Shown here one piece after another: positions 22,429-32,539 of a stretch of DNA of 64,000 nt. Within the stretch, counting starts at the first letter, position 1, and every line of letters starts with the position of its first letter. The notes below the pieces were generated by a model. It saw only the letters and a list, made by a program, of their open reading frames with translations, ran no database searches and was not told the origin of the DNA. The stretch is from Heterobilharzia americana (taxonomy: Eukaryota > Platyhelminthes > Trematoda > Strigeidida > Schistosomatidae): positions 55,336,140 to 55,400,139 of the forward strand of contig OX104127.1 in assembly GCA_944470555.2 (NCBI GenBank), given 5' to 3'. Made by a program: the position numbers and the translations under genes.

Positions 22429-23295
22429 CGGTTGTAGTATCTGCACCTTAATATGAGTAATTACAGTTTTTTTTTTTTTCACAGAGCCTAAACTAGTCAT
22501 ATATAGGAGTAGGAAAGCCTTTTTAATTCAAACACTGAAGTTTACTTAGTTAAAAACATTATGTCCATGACAAGCCTTTTTCCGTCTGGTATAGGACACC
22601 TCAGCTATACACATCCACAGCCACTCCAGGGATCAAACTCAATATCCTCACATCTCTAGAATAATATTCCCAATACCCCATGAAAATTTCCAATTTTTTA
22701 AAGTTTACGTGAATACCAGAAGAATACTTTAAGCGTTACAGGGTGTGTTGATTATTTTACAAGCACAGTAAGTGCAATTCTACTCAATGATCTACATGTT
22801 CAATGTTTTATTATCTAAGGATTATTGATAGAAGCACCAATCCAGTGGTAAGCTATCACTTACATAGTTGGATAATAAAGCCTAAACTAGAGATTCTCAG
22901 TTGTATTTTGTTTAAATTTGTCAAGAGAATTAAATCTATGAAACTGGAGAGTTCAATATTGGCCTTAGAAAAGTGGGTAGTATACAAATATATGCTTGAA
23001 GTTTTCTTCTTAGTTTAAAATGATAAAGTCCCCAGATCGTATCTATTAAGATTGGAAATCTCGATGTCTTACGGAAGGAAGAAGAAATTTAATTGTAATT
23101 CACTTCAGAAATCAATCTAACCAGTCCTAAACAGTCTAATTCATCTCCTTTGGATGCCAGTAGTTAAAGTAGTATGATTACAATAGCTTAGTTTAAGTGT
23201 CATTTAAACTATAACTAATAGGGTCATAATATGAGTCACTGTAAAATGACTCTAAACGCTACTCTAACACTTACTGAAAGACTCAACTTTCGGAA
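22429..23295. other. Mostly unassigned; one very decayed SINE
   Basis: Bases 22,575-22,680 resemble a minus-strand family I SINE (GGGATCAAACTC as an inverted B box), with low certainty. No gene seen in the rest. Confidence 0.4.
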
Positions 23296-23638
23296 CACAC
23301 CAACATATGAGATATCAAAGTATTTAGCATCAGTATTACGTCCTGTTAGAGACCGTTCCAACTCTAGACTAGTAAATTCTTACGAGTTGAAACAAAAACT
23401 TAATGACCTGCACATAGAAGAGAATGAAAAAATGGTTAGTTTTGACGTAACAAGTCTTTATACTAAAATACCAATCAATATGGCACTGGAGGCAGTCAGA
23501 AATCAACTAGATACTGACTCACAACTTACTCAAAGAACCAAGGCATCGGTTGGTGAAATCATGTTAGGAGTGCAGTTATGCTTAACCTCGACAGTCTTCA
23601 AGTTTCAGGGAAAGATTATAGACAAACAGAAGGAGTAG
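23231..23638 (+). pseudogene. PLE reverse transcriptase, N-terminal part of broken ORF
   Basis: A 135-codon frame. The first ~20 codons are not PLE-like; the rest matches the RT fingers and palm (YELKQKLNDLHIEE, SFDVTSLYTKIPINMALEAV). It runs out of frame at about 23,615, where a one-base deletion separates it from the GVAMGSP block in the next frame. Confidence 0.85.
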
Positions 23639-24880
23639 CAATGGGATCACCAATATCCCCTATAGTAGCAGATATATTTATGGATAGTTGGGAAGATATG
23701 GCTTTACGAACATATAATCCGACACCTAAGATATGGTGGCGATATGTAGATGACACATTTACAGTGTTGAAATCGGAACATATCGACAGTTTCTTGACAC
23801 ACATAAACTCAGTAGTTAACGCAATCCAATTCACTTACGAAGTAGAAAATGAACAAGGAGAATTACCTATGTTGGATTGCAGAATAAAACGAAGGATAGA
23901 TGGTGGTTTAGATACTACCGTCTACAGAAAACCAACACATTCTAACAGGTATCTAGACTTCAAGTCATCTCATCCAGTGTCAGTTAAAGCGGGTTTAGTC
24001 AAATGTCTAAATAACAGAGCTGAGAAACTCACTAGTCATTGTAAGGACTTAAATAAGGAATTGAAACACATAAAAGAAGCGTTAATAATTAATAATTATC
24101 CCCATCATTTTATTAAGAAATTCACACGGACACATAAGAAGCAAAATAATAACACTAATACAAATACAAATAATAGTGACAACATAAGTAGAAAGGAAAT
24201 CAACACCTCTATTGTGATACCATACAAGGAAGGAACATCAGAAACCATACGTAGGATTCTCAACAAGGTTGGAATTAGGGTGGCATTTAAACCAACAAAC
24301 TCACTTAGAGGTAAGCTTTGTCGGCTAAAAGATCCGATAGAACCAATTAAGCAAAATAATATAATCTACCAAATTCCATGTAATGACTGTGAAGTCAAAT
24401 ACATAGGTCAAACTAGCCGGTCGGGGTCAGTTAGATTAACAGAACATAGGAATTTAGCTAAACATAGAACGCAGACCCCAATAAGATCAATAACCTAGAA
24501 AAACACTCAGCCATTGCATTACATTCATTAACACACAACCACACAATAGGATGGGACAAAACCACTGTACTTAAGTCTAATATAGCTAGGTGGAGAGAGA
24601 GATTAATTACTGAATCTTTGTTCATCGAATCCACACCCAACACATGTAATAGGAATGACGCAACACCTATACCAGAGATATGGAAAACTTTACTACCAAT
24701 CAAAAAACAAAAAAAAAAGAGAGATCAGGTGACAGGACTATAAAATCAGATGTCGAAAGAAGTGTGATTACATTGATATGATTATGAGCAATAATTTATG
24801 CTCGAAACGTAATCAAGTAAATAATACTGTATCACTGTGCGCTTTATATCAAATAAACAAATCTAATATGGAATTACATT
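23296..24880 (+). mobile_element. Penelope-like element (family P), best preserved copy
   Basis: PLE with most of the RT and the whole GIY-YIG endonuclease. In order: the RT motif SFDVTSLYTKIP (about 23,440), GVAMGSPISPIVADIFMDSW (23,633 onward), the catalytic YVDD (23,743-23,754), an LDCRIKRR/VYRKPTHSNRY tract, a linker, then the endonuclease block YQIPCNDCEVKYIGQTSRSG...EHR (about 24,366-24,453). The C-terminal tail, in another frame, ends near 24,743. Two one-base deletions relative to the sister copy (near 23,615 and near 24,473) are the only frame breaks I see downstream of the truncated 5' end. A 3' non-coding end of ~130 bases follows. Confidence 0.9.
23578..24498 (+). pseudogene. PLE reverse transcriptase-endonuclease, main part of broken ORF
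   Basis: A 306-codon frame, the longest in the window with real homology. From about residue 19 it carries GVAMGSP. YVDD lies at residues 56-59 and the YRKPTHS block near residue 121. A lysine/asparagine-rich linker follows at residues 180-205, and the GIY-YIG block is in the last 45 residues (YKIP-type start, KYIGQTSRS, then R and EHR). It reads RT to endonuclease like other PLE proteins but lacks the N-terminal fingers. It ends early because of a second one-base deletion at about 24,473. The start codon is not a true start. Confidence 0.88.
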
Positions 24881-25559
24881 CTACCACAGTGCCCAAGTTT
24901 TTCACTTATACTTACTGAAAGAACCTGTTCAATTTCTTCGTTCTGTTTAAAAACTACCATCTTAGCCGAAATAAAGAGACGTAATTGGTTGTTTCTATAG
25001 TTACAGTGATGAATTCTAAAGTCATCTGAATTCAGTCTATATAAGTTACCTATATGAACTGACTCTATTGCTTACCCTAGTAGATAGTGGAATAAAGAAG
25101 TTAGGAACAAATTAAGCTTACCATGGCGTTCAAAATAAGATAGCCTAACTGGTTATTTCAATAGTTACTAAAGTGTTGTTTAAAACCACCTTATTAATTT
25201 CATAATCTTAAATCATAACGTTATAAAAGTTATCATCAATTTTGTAATCTACACATTCAGGAAATTAGTGGTGCTCGACATCGTCTGGTGTAAGCTTTGA
25301 GGCATATAACATGGAGCAATGATGAATGAACTGAGAAAATGACTAATCATATTATAAAACAGTAGTTGAGTGGACGTTCATCCATAACTGGATGCCTCTC
25401 AGCAGATAGAGGAATCTTATTCATTTTTTATCTCCAAGAATCAAAAGAATTTGCATACGTGATACTATCGACGAATAATAAGATAAACTACGGAAGATCC
25501 TCATGCAAAATAGACATCCATCCAGATTTATCGATAAGAACTAGAAAGTAAATTAGAAT
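24881..25559. other. Unassigned sequence
   Basis: No gene or known repeat recognised; a 61-codon open frame at 25,366-25,551 has no motif. Confidence 0.4.
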
Positions 25560-26145
25560 ACAGAGCGAGTACTCACAGTTCCTAAGAAGACCTTGTTTAT
25601 GAACGTTGTTTTCATAGGCGATACGGCAGCAGAGATCCTGAAGAATCGACTGTCCAGATCACTGAAGAAAACATTCTTCTCTGCAAAACTTCAGATAAGC
25701 TTCTCTAGCCAACAACTCATTCTGGAGTGCGTTAAGGACAAGTTACCACTTTGGGCCACCTCGATGTGTGTCTACAAATTTACTTGCTCCTGTGGAGCTA
25801 GTTATATAGGCCTCACAAAGCACACGCTTTCCAAACGTATCTCAGAGCACTATCCTCCATGGTTGTCGAGGGGAGAATGTAAATCAATTAACAGTTCAAT
25901 TCTTGAACATTTGGTCAACTCTGGACAGCGGCAGCTTGATCACAATCCTCATTCATTGTCATTTATCTTGTCAGATGGAACAGTTCAAAAGGAGTACGCC
26001 TTCAACAGTTATGCACAGTGGAAACACTGGCAATTCATCAATTCAAGCCTGATATCTGCATGCAAAAGAAATTTGTTCAATCTCTCATCTTACCATGGTC
26101 TTAACGACTTCACTTTTTTCGATTTTATTATAATTAGTTAGTTTA
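25560..26145 (+). mobile_element. Penelope-like element (family S), endonuclease end
   Basis: Fragment with the pre-endonuclease spacer and a GIY-YIG domain of the CSCG type, followed by the C-terminal tail and a terminator. Upstream RT is missing. It is a different PLE family from P and Q: the block reads CVYKFTCSCGASYIGLTKHTLSKRISEH-like (split here for reading: CVYKFTCSCGASYIG, then TLSKRISEH). Confidence 0.88.
25593..26141 (+). pseudogene. PLE (family S) GIY-YIG endonuclease fragment, uninterrupted
   Basis: A 182-codon frame with no break. Residues 1-57 are the spacer (VFIGDTAAEILKNRL...), residues 58-86 the GIY-YIG core (CVYKFTCSCGASYIG then KRISEH), residues 110-125 an ILEHLVNSGQ tract typical of PLE endonuclease tails, and the rest a hydrophobic-rich C-terminus. 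In an active PLE this nicks target DNA. The fragment lacks RT, so it is a relic, or at most a source of a stand-alone endonuclease fragment. Confidence 0.85.
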
Positions 26146-26484
26146 TTATTCTCACCTTCATTATGACCTTTGTCTCATTCTTCACCTTCTTTACATCTAC
26201 CTATCTATCTATCTATCAAGTGGATACTCAATGTTTGCGTTTCTTATCTACCAACAATTTTAACCTTGTCAAACTCCTGATTATTTCTACTGTCTGAAGG
26301 ATTATTACGCAACTACTTTGCATTGTTGATTTTGGTTTTTTGTAGCACTAGGTTAATGATGTAATTATATTTTGAGGGGGTTGTGAAGATTTGGGAATAT
26401 TTCAAGTTGTTATTCATCGAGGACGCGCTGGTCGCGGAACCTGAAGGTCGCGGGTTCGATCCCTGCTGGTGGGGTCGTGGGTGT

Positions 26485-26530
26485 GCACTGCTGAAAAGTC
26501 CCATACTAGGACGAAACAGCTGTCCAGTGC
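26485..26530 (+). ncRNA. Hammerhead ribozyme segment, core mutated
   Basis: Stem I GCACTG/CAGTGC (26,485-26,490 and 26,525-26,530), core box CTGAAAA, stem II GTCC/GGAC, GAAA box, tiny stem III ACA/TGT, cleavage triplet GTC ending at 26,524. Everything fits except core G8, which is A. Loss of G8 normally abolishes cleavage. Confidence 0.8.
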
Positions 26531-26887
26531 TCTCAGGTTTCCTTTGTTCCTCCAACTGATGTCAGTCTTCGATGAATAACAACTTGAAATATTTCCAAAT
26601 CTCCACAACCCCCTCAAAATTTAATTGAACTAGTGCTCGTTGGTGACTAGCTTCGAGAAGTATTCCCGAAGTTCCAATGACAAGTCGTGACCGGTGGGGT
26701 CAAAGCCTGATGGCCATGAAGACAAATACTCAACGATGACATTGGGTGGCGGTTTGCGCTATATCGTGAGCTAACAGAAGTTGGAAATATGGAGCATTGG
26801 ATTGTGACCCAGTGGCTGAATGGTAACGCGCTGGTCGCGGAACCTGAAGGTCGCGGGTTCGATCCCTGCTGGTGGGGTTGTGGGTGC

Positions 26888-26936
26888 GCACTGCTGAGGA
26901 GTCCCATACTAGTGTGACGAAACAGTTGTCCAGTGC
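26888..26936 (+). ncRNA. Hammerhead ribozyme with intact core
   Basis: Stem I GCACTG (26,888-26,893) pairs with CAGTGC (26,931-26,936). The core boxes are CTGAGGA (26,894-26,900) and GAAA (26,919-26,922). Stem II is GTC/GAC with a loop lengthened by three bases relative to other copies. Stem III is three pairs with a two-base loop, and GTC (26,928-26,930) is the cleavage site. The very short stem III is typical of the minimal hammerheads of schistosome repeats. This is the copy most likely to self-cleave, though weakly because stem II is only three pairs. Confidence 0.78.
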
Positions 26937-27007
26937 TCCCAGGTAGGTTTCCTTTGTTCCTCCAACTGATGTCAGTCCTCGATGAATAACAACTTGATGT
27001 AATTATA

Positions 27008-27639
27008 CCCTATTGTTTTATAATAGACTGTTATACATGTTTATGGTGTATATAAATACGATTGTACAGCTATAGAAAATGATATCGTCGAGAAAGAACA
27101 TTCTGTTCGCTGAATTATCTCTTCTCTATCACATTTATCTTTAAGAGTGAAATCCTCATCAAGATTTGTGGCATAATTCTCTATGGTAGCTTTGATTTAC
27201 GATCTCAAATCAAATTTCATAATACGATTTATGTTTTATATATTCCTAAAGTTGGTACTTTCAAACTGTATTTCCCTTCGGTATTGTTAAAAAAAAATGT
27301 AGCTCAGATTCATCTGTTAGTGTTGTCAAAGAAATCGTAATTCCTCAGTTAAAGATTTTAAATTTCAATGTTTAAAAGCATAATTTTTTTTCAAGAGATT
27401 TCAGTATTCTCACTGAATTATGAAAGAAAAAATGACATCAGTGAACAAAGTTGCTGTTAACTAACATGATCTCTGAAGAAAACGTTCTACCTAAGTTTTT
27501 CCCATGGATAGATGTAAGTTAGTTGTAAACAGCATTAGAACACTTTCCAGCTTGGTTATCCATCTGAGTGTTTCTGGGCACATGAACCCTTCAAGTAGTT
27601 CCTCCAAAGTAACTTACACAGTACATCCCTACAATTAAA
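27008..27639. other. Unassigned AT-rich sequence
   Basis: No recognisable gene or repeat. Confidence 0.4.
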
Positions 27640-28010
27640 AGATATTCATCTTTGATTTTTAAGGAAGATTCTACTGATTTAGAGTTGGCATTCATCAGTT
27701 GAAGAGCCACTGAGAACCTAGGACCACTGGATAACAAATCAAATCGAACATGAGGGCAGGTACTCAACGTAATCACTATATGAAGATGGTAATATATCTC
27801 GAAGTGAATAAAGTAAGAAAATATGGACTATTGGATCACGAACCAGTGACTCAATGGTAACGTGTAGGCTGCGGGACCTGAAGGTCCTGAGTTTGGTCAA
27901 TGGCAGGGTCATGGGTGCACGCTTCTGAGGTGTAAAGTGCTCCTGGGCTTTCAATATTTCCCTAACTCATTTCAGTCTTTAATGAATGGTATCTTAAAAA
28001 TAAAATCCCG
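27640..28010. mobile_element. Hammerhead SINE family I, plus unit with inverted tail fragment
   Basis: Bases 27,670-27,735 resemble an inverted SINE tail (GAGAACCTAGGACCACTGGATAAC). The plus unit at about 27,745-28,010 has leader, A-box-like TGACTCAATGGTAACG, a decayed B box, and a ribozyme remnant that lost its GAAAC half (CTTCTGAGGTGTAAAGTGCTCC). The tail follows. Confidence 0.65.
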
Positions 28011-29339
28011 TCTAGCATCAAAAATATACTCATATATAAGTTTGTTCAACTTTAGTAACTGAAATCTACAAAAATATCTTCGCTATTACGACAGTGTTCA
28101 CTGCCGATTATAATTTCATAGTAAGTAATATGGGGTGACCTAGTATTAATTTCTTTAATCCTGCAGACATCCAGCCTAAATTCCTCCATTTGCTTATCCT
28201 CTCTTCACTTTCATAAGCACTTAGTTGCCAACATCAACAAATCATACTACATGACCGTTTATGGATGATATTAAAGGGTAGGATAAGAATATGCTAAATG
28301 TTCATTTGATCACAAAGATTCTAAAACAGAAATTAGGTGCGTTGAATACTCTTGTCAGAAACCAGTACATTTAGAATACTAAAAAAGCTAAATAATATAT
28401 GCATTTCAGTAAATGTATTCCTGGAAACTATAAAGTTCACAAGAATAAGTCGAGATGCATATTACAAAATTTTGTCGTGAAATAGTCCAGATCATGATCT
28501 CATTGATATCAGCCAAAAGTACAGATCCGTCTTTGGTGAAGATTTTCTCGCTTATTCATGTTTGTTATATCAATAACTATCATCTTCAAACCATTGAATA
28601 TTCTTTACGTTTACACAATTATGAGGCAGACTCAAGATGTATTATATGAAGCTGTTAGAGGATGTGACTGCAATGATAAGTAAAAACGAACACTGTATCT
28701 TCAAATATTATACAGACATTACTAGTGAATATAAAATGAAGCCGTTAGTAAAGCTGTTTTACATTCTACAAATGGATACACGGATGCTTTTGGCATCGAG
28801 TAAACTTTCAATCCTGCTGTAAAACCAGATCATAAAGAATATGGTAGACAAAATGAACTGCAGTTACTAGAAACAACTAAACCGAATCTGTTTGAATTCT
28901 GTTCAACTTAACCTCAACTTAGATCTAGGCAATGACAGCATCTTCAATATTCAGTAACTAGTTGCTAAGTAAGCCTGATGATATGTCTATCTGACAAATT
29001 TCCGAAAATGGTTAGCATCTATAGTGAGTTTCAAGTCTTTCTTTTTCATTTGACTGTATATTTGTTTCACTGTCCTCTATGGAACAGCTTTCTTTACTGC
29101 AAATAGTACAGTGTTAGGATATGAAAACACTGAAACCATAACTGGAAGCATCTGCAGACGTGTGAATTTCAGTTTAATCATAATGTGTCAGAAATCCTTC
29201 CACCTTGTAGAGAGAATCTTGACATTCAAGAAACCAATTCAATTCAACTTTCTTTGATATAAGATAATTTAATACAGTATACAGAAGATGAATATTCGAT
29301 AAGAAACTATTTTAGTGGCTGAACCTGACGTAGATACTT
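28011..29339. other. Unassigned sequence
   Basis: No element motif. Two adjacent 61-64 codon frames at 28,455-28,822 (plus) have ordinary composition but no recognisable domain; I cannot say whether they are exons or chance. Confidence 0.35.
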
Positions 29340-29712
29340 CAGTAATGATTTCGTCACACATTGAAAACTTGAGAACACTGGATAGCTATTTCCTTCTACT
29401 ATCAGATTCTCTAGAGATGTGCATCCATGATCCGACTAGGGACTGAACTCAGGAAATTCACTTTCCGTGACCAGAACGTGACAATTCATCCACTGAGTCG
29501 TCAAATGACAGAATTTGGGGATATGGACCATTTGATTTCAATTCACTGGCTCACCACGGATCTCCATGGTCTGGGGTTCAGTCTCTGGTGGGGTCACGGG
29601 TGCGCAATGCCTAGAAGTCTCAAAGTAGGACGAAACGGCTGTCCATTGCTCTGAGGTTTTCAATGATTCCCTAAACTGATTTCAACCCATGATAAATACA
29701 ACTTTAAAAATA
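29340..29712. mobile_element. Hammerhead SINE family I, head-to-head pair
   Basis: Minus copy about 29,345-29,505 (inverted tail, ribozyme and tRNA-like part) and plus copy about 29,520-29,712. The plus copy keeps GGACGAAACGGCTGTCCATTGC, but the first core box has decayed to CCTAGAA. Tails face outward. Confidence 0.68.
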
Positions 29713-29754
29713 AAATCACCGCTAACCTGAGACTACATTACTGCATATTACTTA

Positions 29755-30105
29755 TTAATGACATGCTTTGAGATGGATATCTTGAAGTTCTAGTCAGTGG
29801 ATGCGACCCGTGGAATCAGCAGCTGGTTGGAAGTGAATTGGTTGCTGACTGGTGACCATGGTAGGTATAGCTGTGCTATATCATGAATAGACAGAAGTAA
29901 GAAACTGTGAGCCACTGAACTGTGACCAAGTATCTGAAAGATTCATACGTTCGCCATGAAACCTGTGGGTCCTGGGTCCGATCCCTGGCAGGTTCGTGAG
30001 TGCGCGCTGACCAGAAGTTTCGTACTAAGACGAAACAGATGACCAGTGATCCACTTTTTTCAGAGCTTCTTCAACTTATGTCATTCTGTGATGAATATTA
30101 CCGTA
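29755..30105 (+). mobile_element. Hammerhead SINE family I, decayed full unit
   Basis: Leader, tRNA-like part with B box GGGTCCGATCCCTGG, ribozyme remnant (GCGCGCTGACCAGAAGTTTCG...AGACGAAACAGATGACCAGTG) and tail. The first core box carries an insertion, so it is not functional. Confidence 0.65.
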
Positions 30106-30739
30106 AATATATGATGAGAATTCTATCGGGATGAGGGTGAGAGAGGAAAAGGATGCTTGTAGTTAAACGTGAAGTTTATGCCATATTACTTCAATGAGGT
30201 TTCTGTTTCATATCAGAAGTTATAGTATATGGAATCGGATAGAAAGTGTAAACAGAAAAGTAGAAACAAATAACCTTAGAGAATTAAAAGAAAGGTCTAC
30301 TGGTCACAAGATATCTAATGCGAAAGAAAGGCAATAGAACAGCATCATAAAAGGACAAAGGTGAATCGCTTCCTATTCTGAGTTACCACCTTTGGAATAA
30401 GGCGGGAAAAGGTGGCTATTCGTAGGTTTTTTAAACCTGAATCTCATGTAGGACAGTAATAGCTTTCAAATCCCTAGTGCTCGACACCAACGTAAATCTC
30501 ATGACCAAGTATGTAATGTAATGTGGAACCATAGTGTACACCACCATATTTTCAAATGATGGGATTTAGTTGGTCCTGTTTTATCTTGTTTCAACCCCTC
30601 TCGTCGCATGTAATAATTTGTGCAGGAAATCCGGCACCATCAGTCGATTGCCCATTAGGTAGTTTTCGAAGTCACCAATCTTGTTATCATGACATATGAA
30701 TACAATAATCCATCTTCTGTTGACTTTATGATAGCTGAA
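30106..30739. other. Unassigned sequence
   Basis: No recognisable gene or repeat. Confidence 0.4.
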
Positions 30740-31390
30740 CTTCTGAAGTATGCTGATGAAACAACCTTGTAAGCAATATTATGTCATAAAAGGATAAATA
30801 GAGGTTACAGTAAAGATAATTATTTTTTCGATGACTCATTTTCATAAGTGTACATTTGTGAATATATTCCAGACAAACTTCCGATGAAAGATTAAATTTA
30901 GTTAACAGGTGTAGAGGGGAGGATGAAGCGAGGTGTCCAGAGTTTACGACATGTTCACCGACGAAGCTGAAGATAGTTTTACGCTCAGCTTTCAGCAACT
31001 CATTTGTACAATTTTCACGAGAACGTTTGGCAACCAAAGGCAAAGCACGGTCAATGTACTCAACTCTGCCGGAGCAAATGAAATTGTACATGCACACTAA
31101 TCAGTCTCATTACATCACACATTGACAAATCAGCTGCTGACATGGGTGGACAACATGGTGAGCTGTGGAAAAGAACATCCTATTAAAGGACTTTAATATG
31201 GGTTGAAGAAGTATTCCATAGTCTTCTTATCTCCTAAATCCTTTTTTATAAATCTAGATGTGTAGCCACTCTCTGACAGTAATGCTTGGAGGATTTCTAA
31301 TTCTTGAACACATGCATCATCTGCATATATCCTTCTTATTCTTAATATAGATGAGGGTGGGGGATTCCTTTTCCTACTTACAGGCACACA
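30740..31390 (-). mobile_element. Penelope-like element (family S) endonuclease remnant
   Basis: Minus strand. The RT-endonuclease linker (ELEILQALLSESGYTSRFIKK-like, 31,387-31,193) is followed by a GIY-YIG remnant (CMYNFICSGRVEYID, where the family has CSCGASYIG), and then an EHVVNSGH tract like that of the copy at 25,560. The YIG glycine is replaced, so the nuclease core is lost. Frames are broken between the two parts. Confidence 0.78.
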
Positions 31391-32054
31391 ACTTTAAAAG
31401 CTGGTCAGCTATCTATCCCAAGTTGATTTCTTGCAGCTAGATCTCTGAATGGCATCATCAGACCTTGTTTGAAGTTTGACGCAGAGAAAATGGAACGTCA
31501 GCTTCGGTTCAGGTCCTACTGTAAATATGATTGAAGGATGATTGTCGTTCATATCTTGGGGTCCGAGATGTTATTACAGACAATGAAACTATCCCCCAAA
31601 TATCTTTTATATATATCAAGTTGACTGATTGTTAGAGACAATGTACTCTTCTCGAGGCTAGCCAATTACTTTATTCTCTTTATTTATCTACTAATTAGCC
31701 TTGATCTCTGATAGGAAACTTGTCTAGAACATTTGTGAGTGAACACCGATGAAAATGAATCACCAAAAGGGTGAATATAATCAGTTTCATTTTCGAAAAC
31801 TCAAAAGTGATACAAATTCAATTCCATTTTGAATGTTATAAGAAAAAACTTCAAAAGGACATACTGTAGTTGGGATTCAGTAGACAAATTAATGTAACTT
31901 CCCTATTAGAAACAATACAGTGTCAAGTAGGGAATCTCGTATAGTAAATTTATCATCACACGGTTACTGAAACAAACGCTATCTTCGAGCAAGCTTAAAG
32001 AAACAACCTCAGGAATCTATTTCACCAACTGTTTGTTTACCTAGATTGCTATCT
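31391..32054. other. Unassigned sequence
   Basis: May include a little PLE sequence at its left edge; otherwise nothing recognised. Confidence 0.4.
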
Positions 32055-32202
32055 GCTAACCGTTTCCCGTTTGGATTCTACTCGACGACTTGGCCTGGTG
32101 CGTGATGTCCCCAGTCGGCCTTCGCAGTGTATGCCCAATCCACCTCCACTTCCTTCCACTGCATATTTGTTGAGCAATAGGTTCTTGCTTCGTTGGTTCG
32201 TC

Positions 32203-32203
<1 letters not shown>

Positions 32204-32279
<76 letters not shown>
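32204..32279. repeat. (CCAG)19 microsatellite
   Basis: 76 perfect bases, inside the RTE C-terminal coding region. Other copies have only one to three CCAG units at that point. Confidence 0.98.
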
Positions 32280-32491
32280 AGTTCCTCACTGCTTATTCTT
32301 ATTATTCTCGCCATCTGAGCTCCATCTTCAGTAACGAGTGAGGCAGCCTAGGTGGCAGTTGTTGATGAATATCTGTAGTTTGTTGGAAATGCCTTTCGTA
32401 ACACGCCAAGTCTGTCAACCATCAGACAGAAGCACTGGCTTACTTGACTGGATTGGTGTTGAAAATCCGGATGTTGTTCAGGCTTTGTGCT

Positions 32492-32539
32492 GAGTGCAGT
32501 GCAGTGCAGTGCAGTGCAGTGCAGTGTAGTGCAGTGTAG
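32492..32539. repeat. (GCAGT)n pentanucleotide repeat
   Basis: About nine units with two T variants. Same position within the RTE as the repeat at 5,436-5,468. Confidence 0.9.

Larger units (their letters stand above)
26358..27007 (+). mobile_element. Compound hammerhead SINE (family I) with 12-bp TSD
   Basis: Bounded by GATGTAATTATA at 26,358-26,369 and again at 26,996-27,007. Inside, in order: a ~55-base inverted copy of the SINE tail (26,368-26,422); a SINE core with B box GGTTCGATCCC and hammerhead (26,485-26,530); its tail (26,566-26,621, the partner of the inverted copy, about 52 of 55 matching); then a full second unit. The second unit (about 26,635-26,995) has leader, A box TGGCTGAATGGTAACG, B box, hammerhead (26,888-26,936) and tail. 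The single outer duplication shows that the whole 626-base structure inserted at once. Confidence 0.88.

Noticed and set aside
24940..25210. Possible direct repeat (TAATTGGTTGTTTCTATAGTTAC versus TAACTGGTTATTTCAATAGTTAC)
   Set aside because: Similarity does not extend beyond ~25 bases in AT-rich DNA.
26833..26876. tRNA gene (good A and B boxes)
   Set aside because: No cloverleaf with acceptor stem; it is the tRNA-like head of the hammerhead SINE and recurs with it.
28455..28822. Two successive 61-64 codon frames as exons
   Set aside because: No recognisable domain and no confident splice sites; left unassigned rather than called.
29335..29375. Short similarity (TCACACATTGAAAACTT) to the PLE RT region at 34,160, just left of a SINE
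   Set aside because: Too short to claim that the SINE inserted into a PLE.
32056..32334. Shorter WLAG/SQPA open frames
   Set aside because: Same cause: (CCAG)19 inside an RTE copy.
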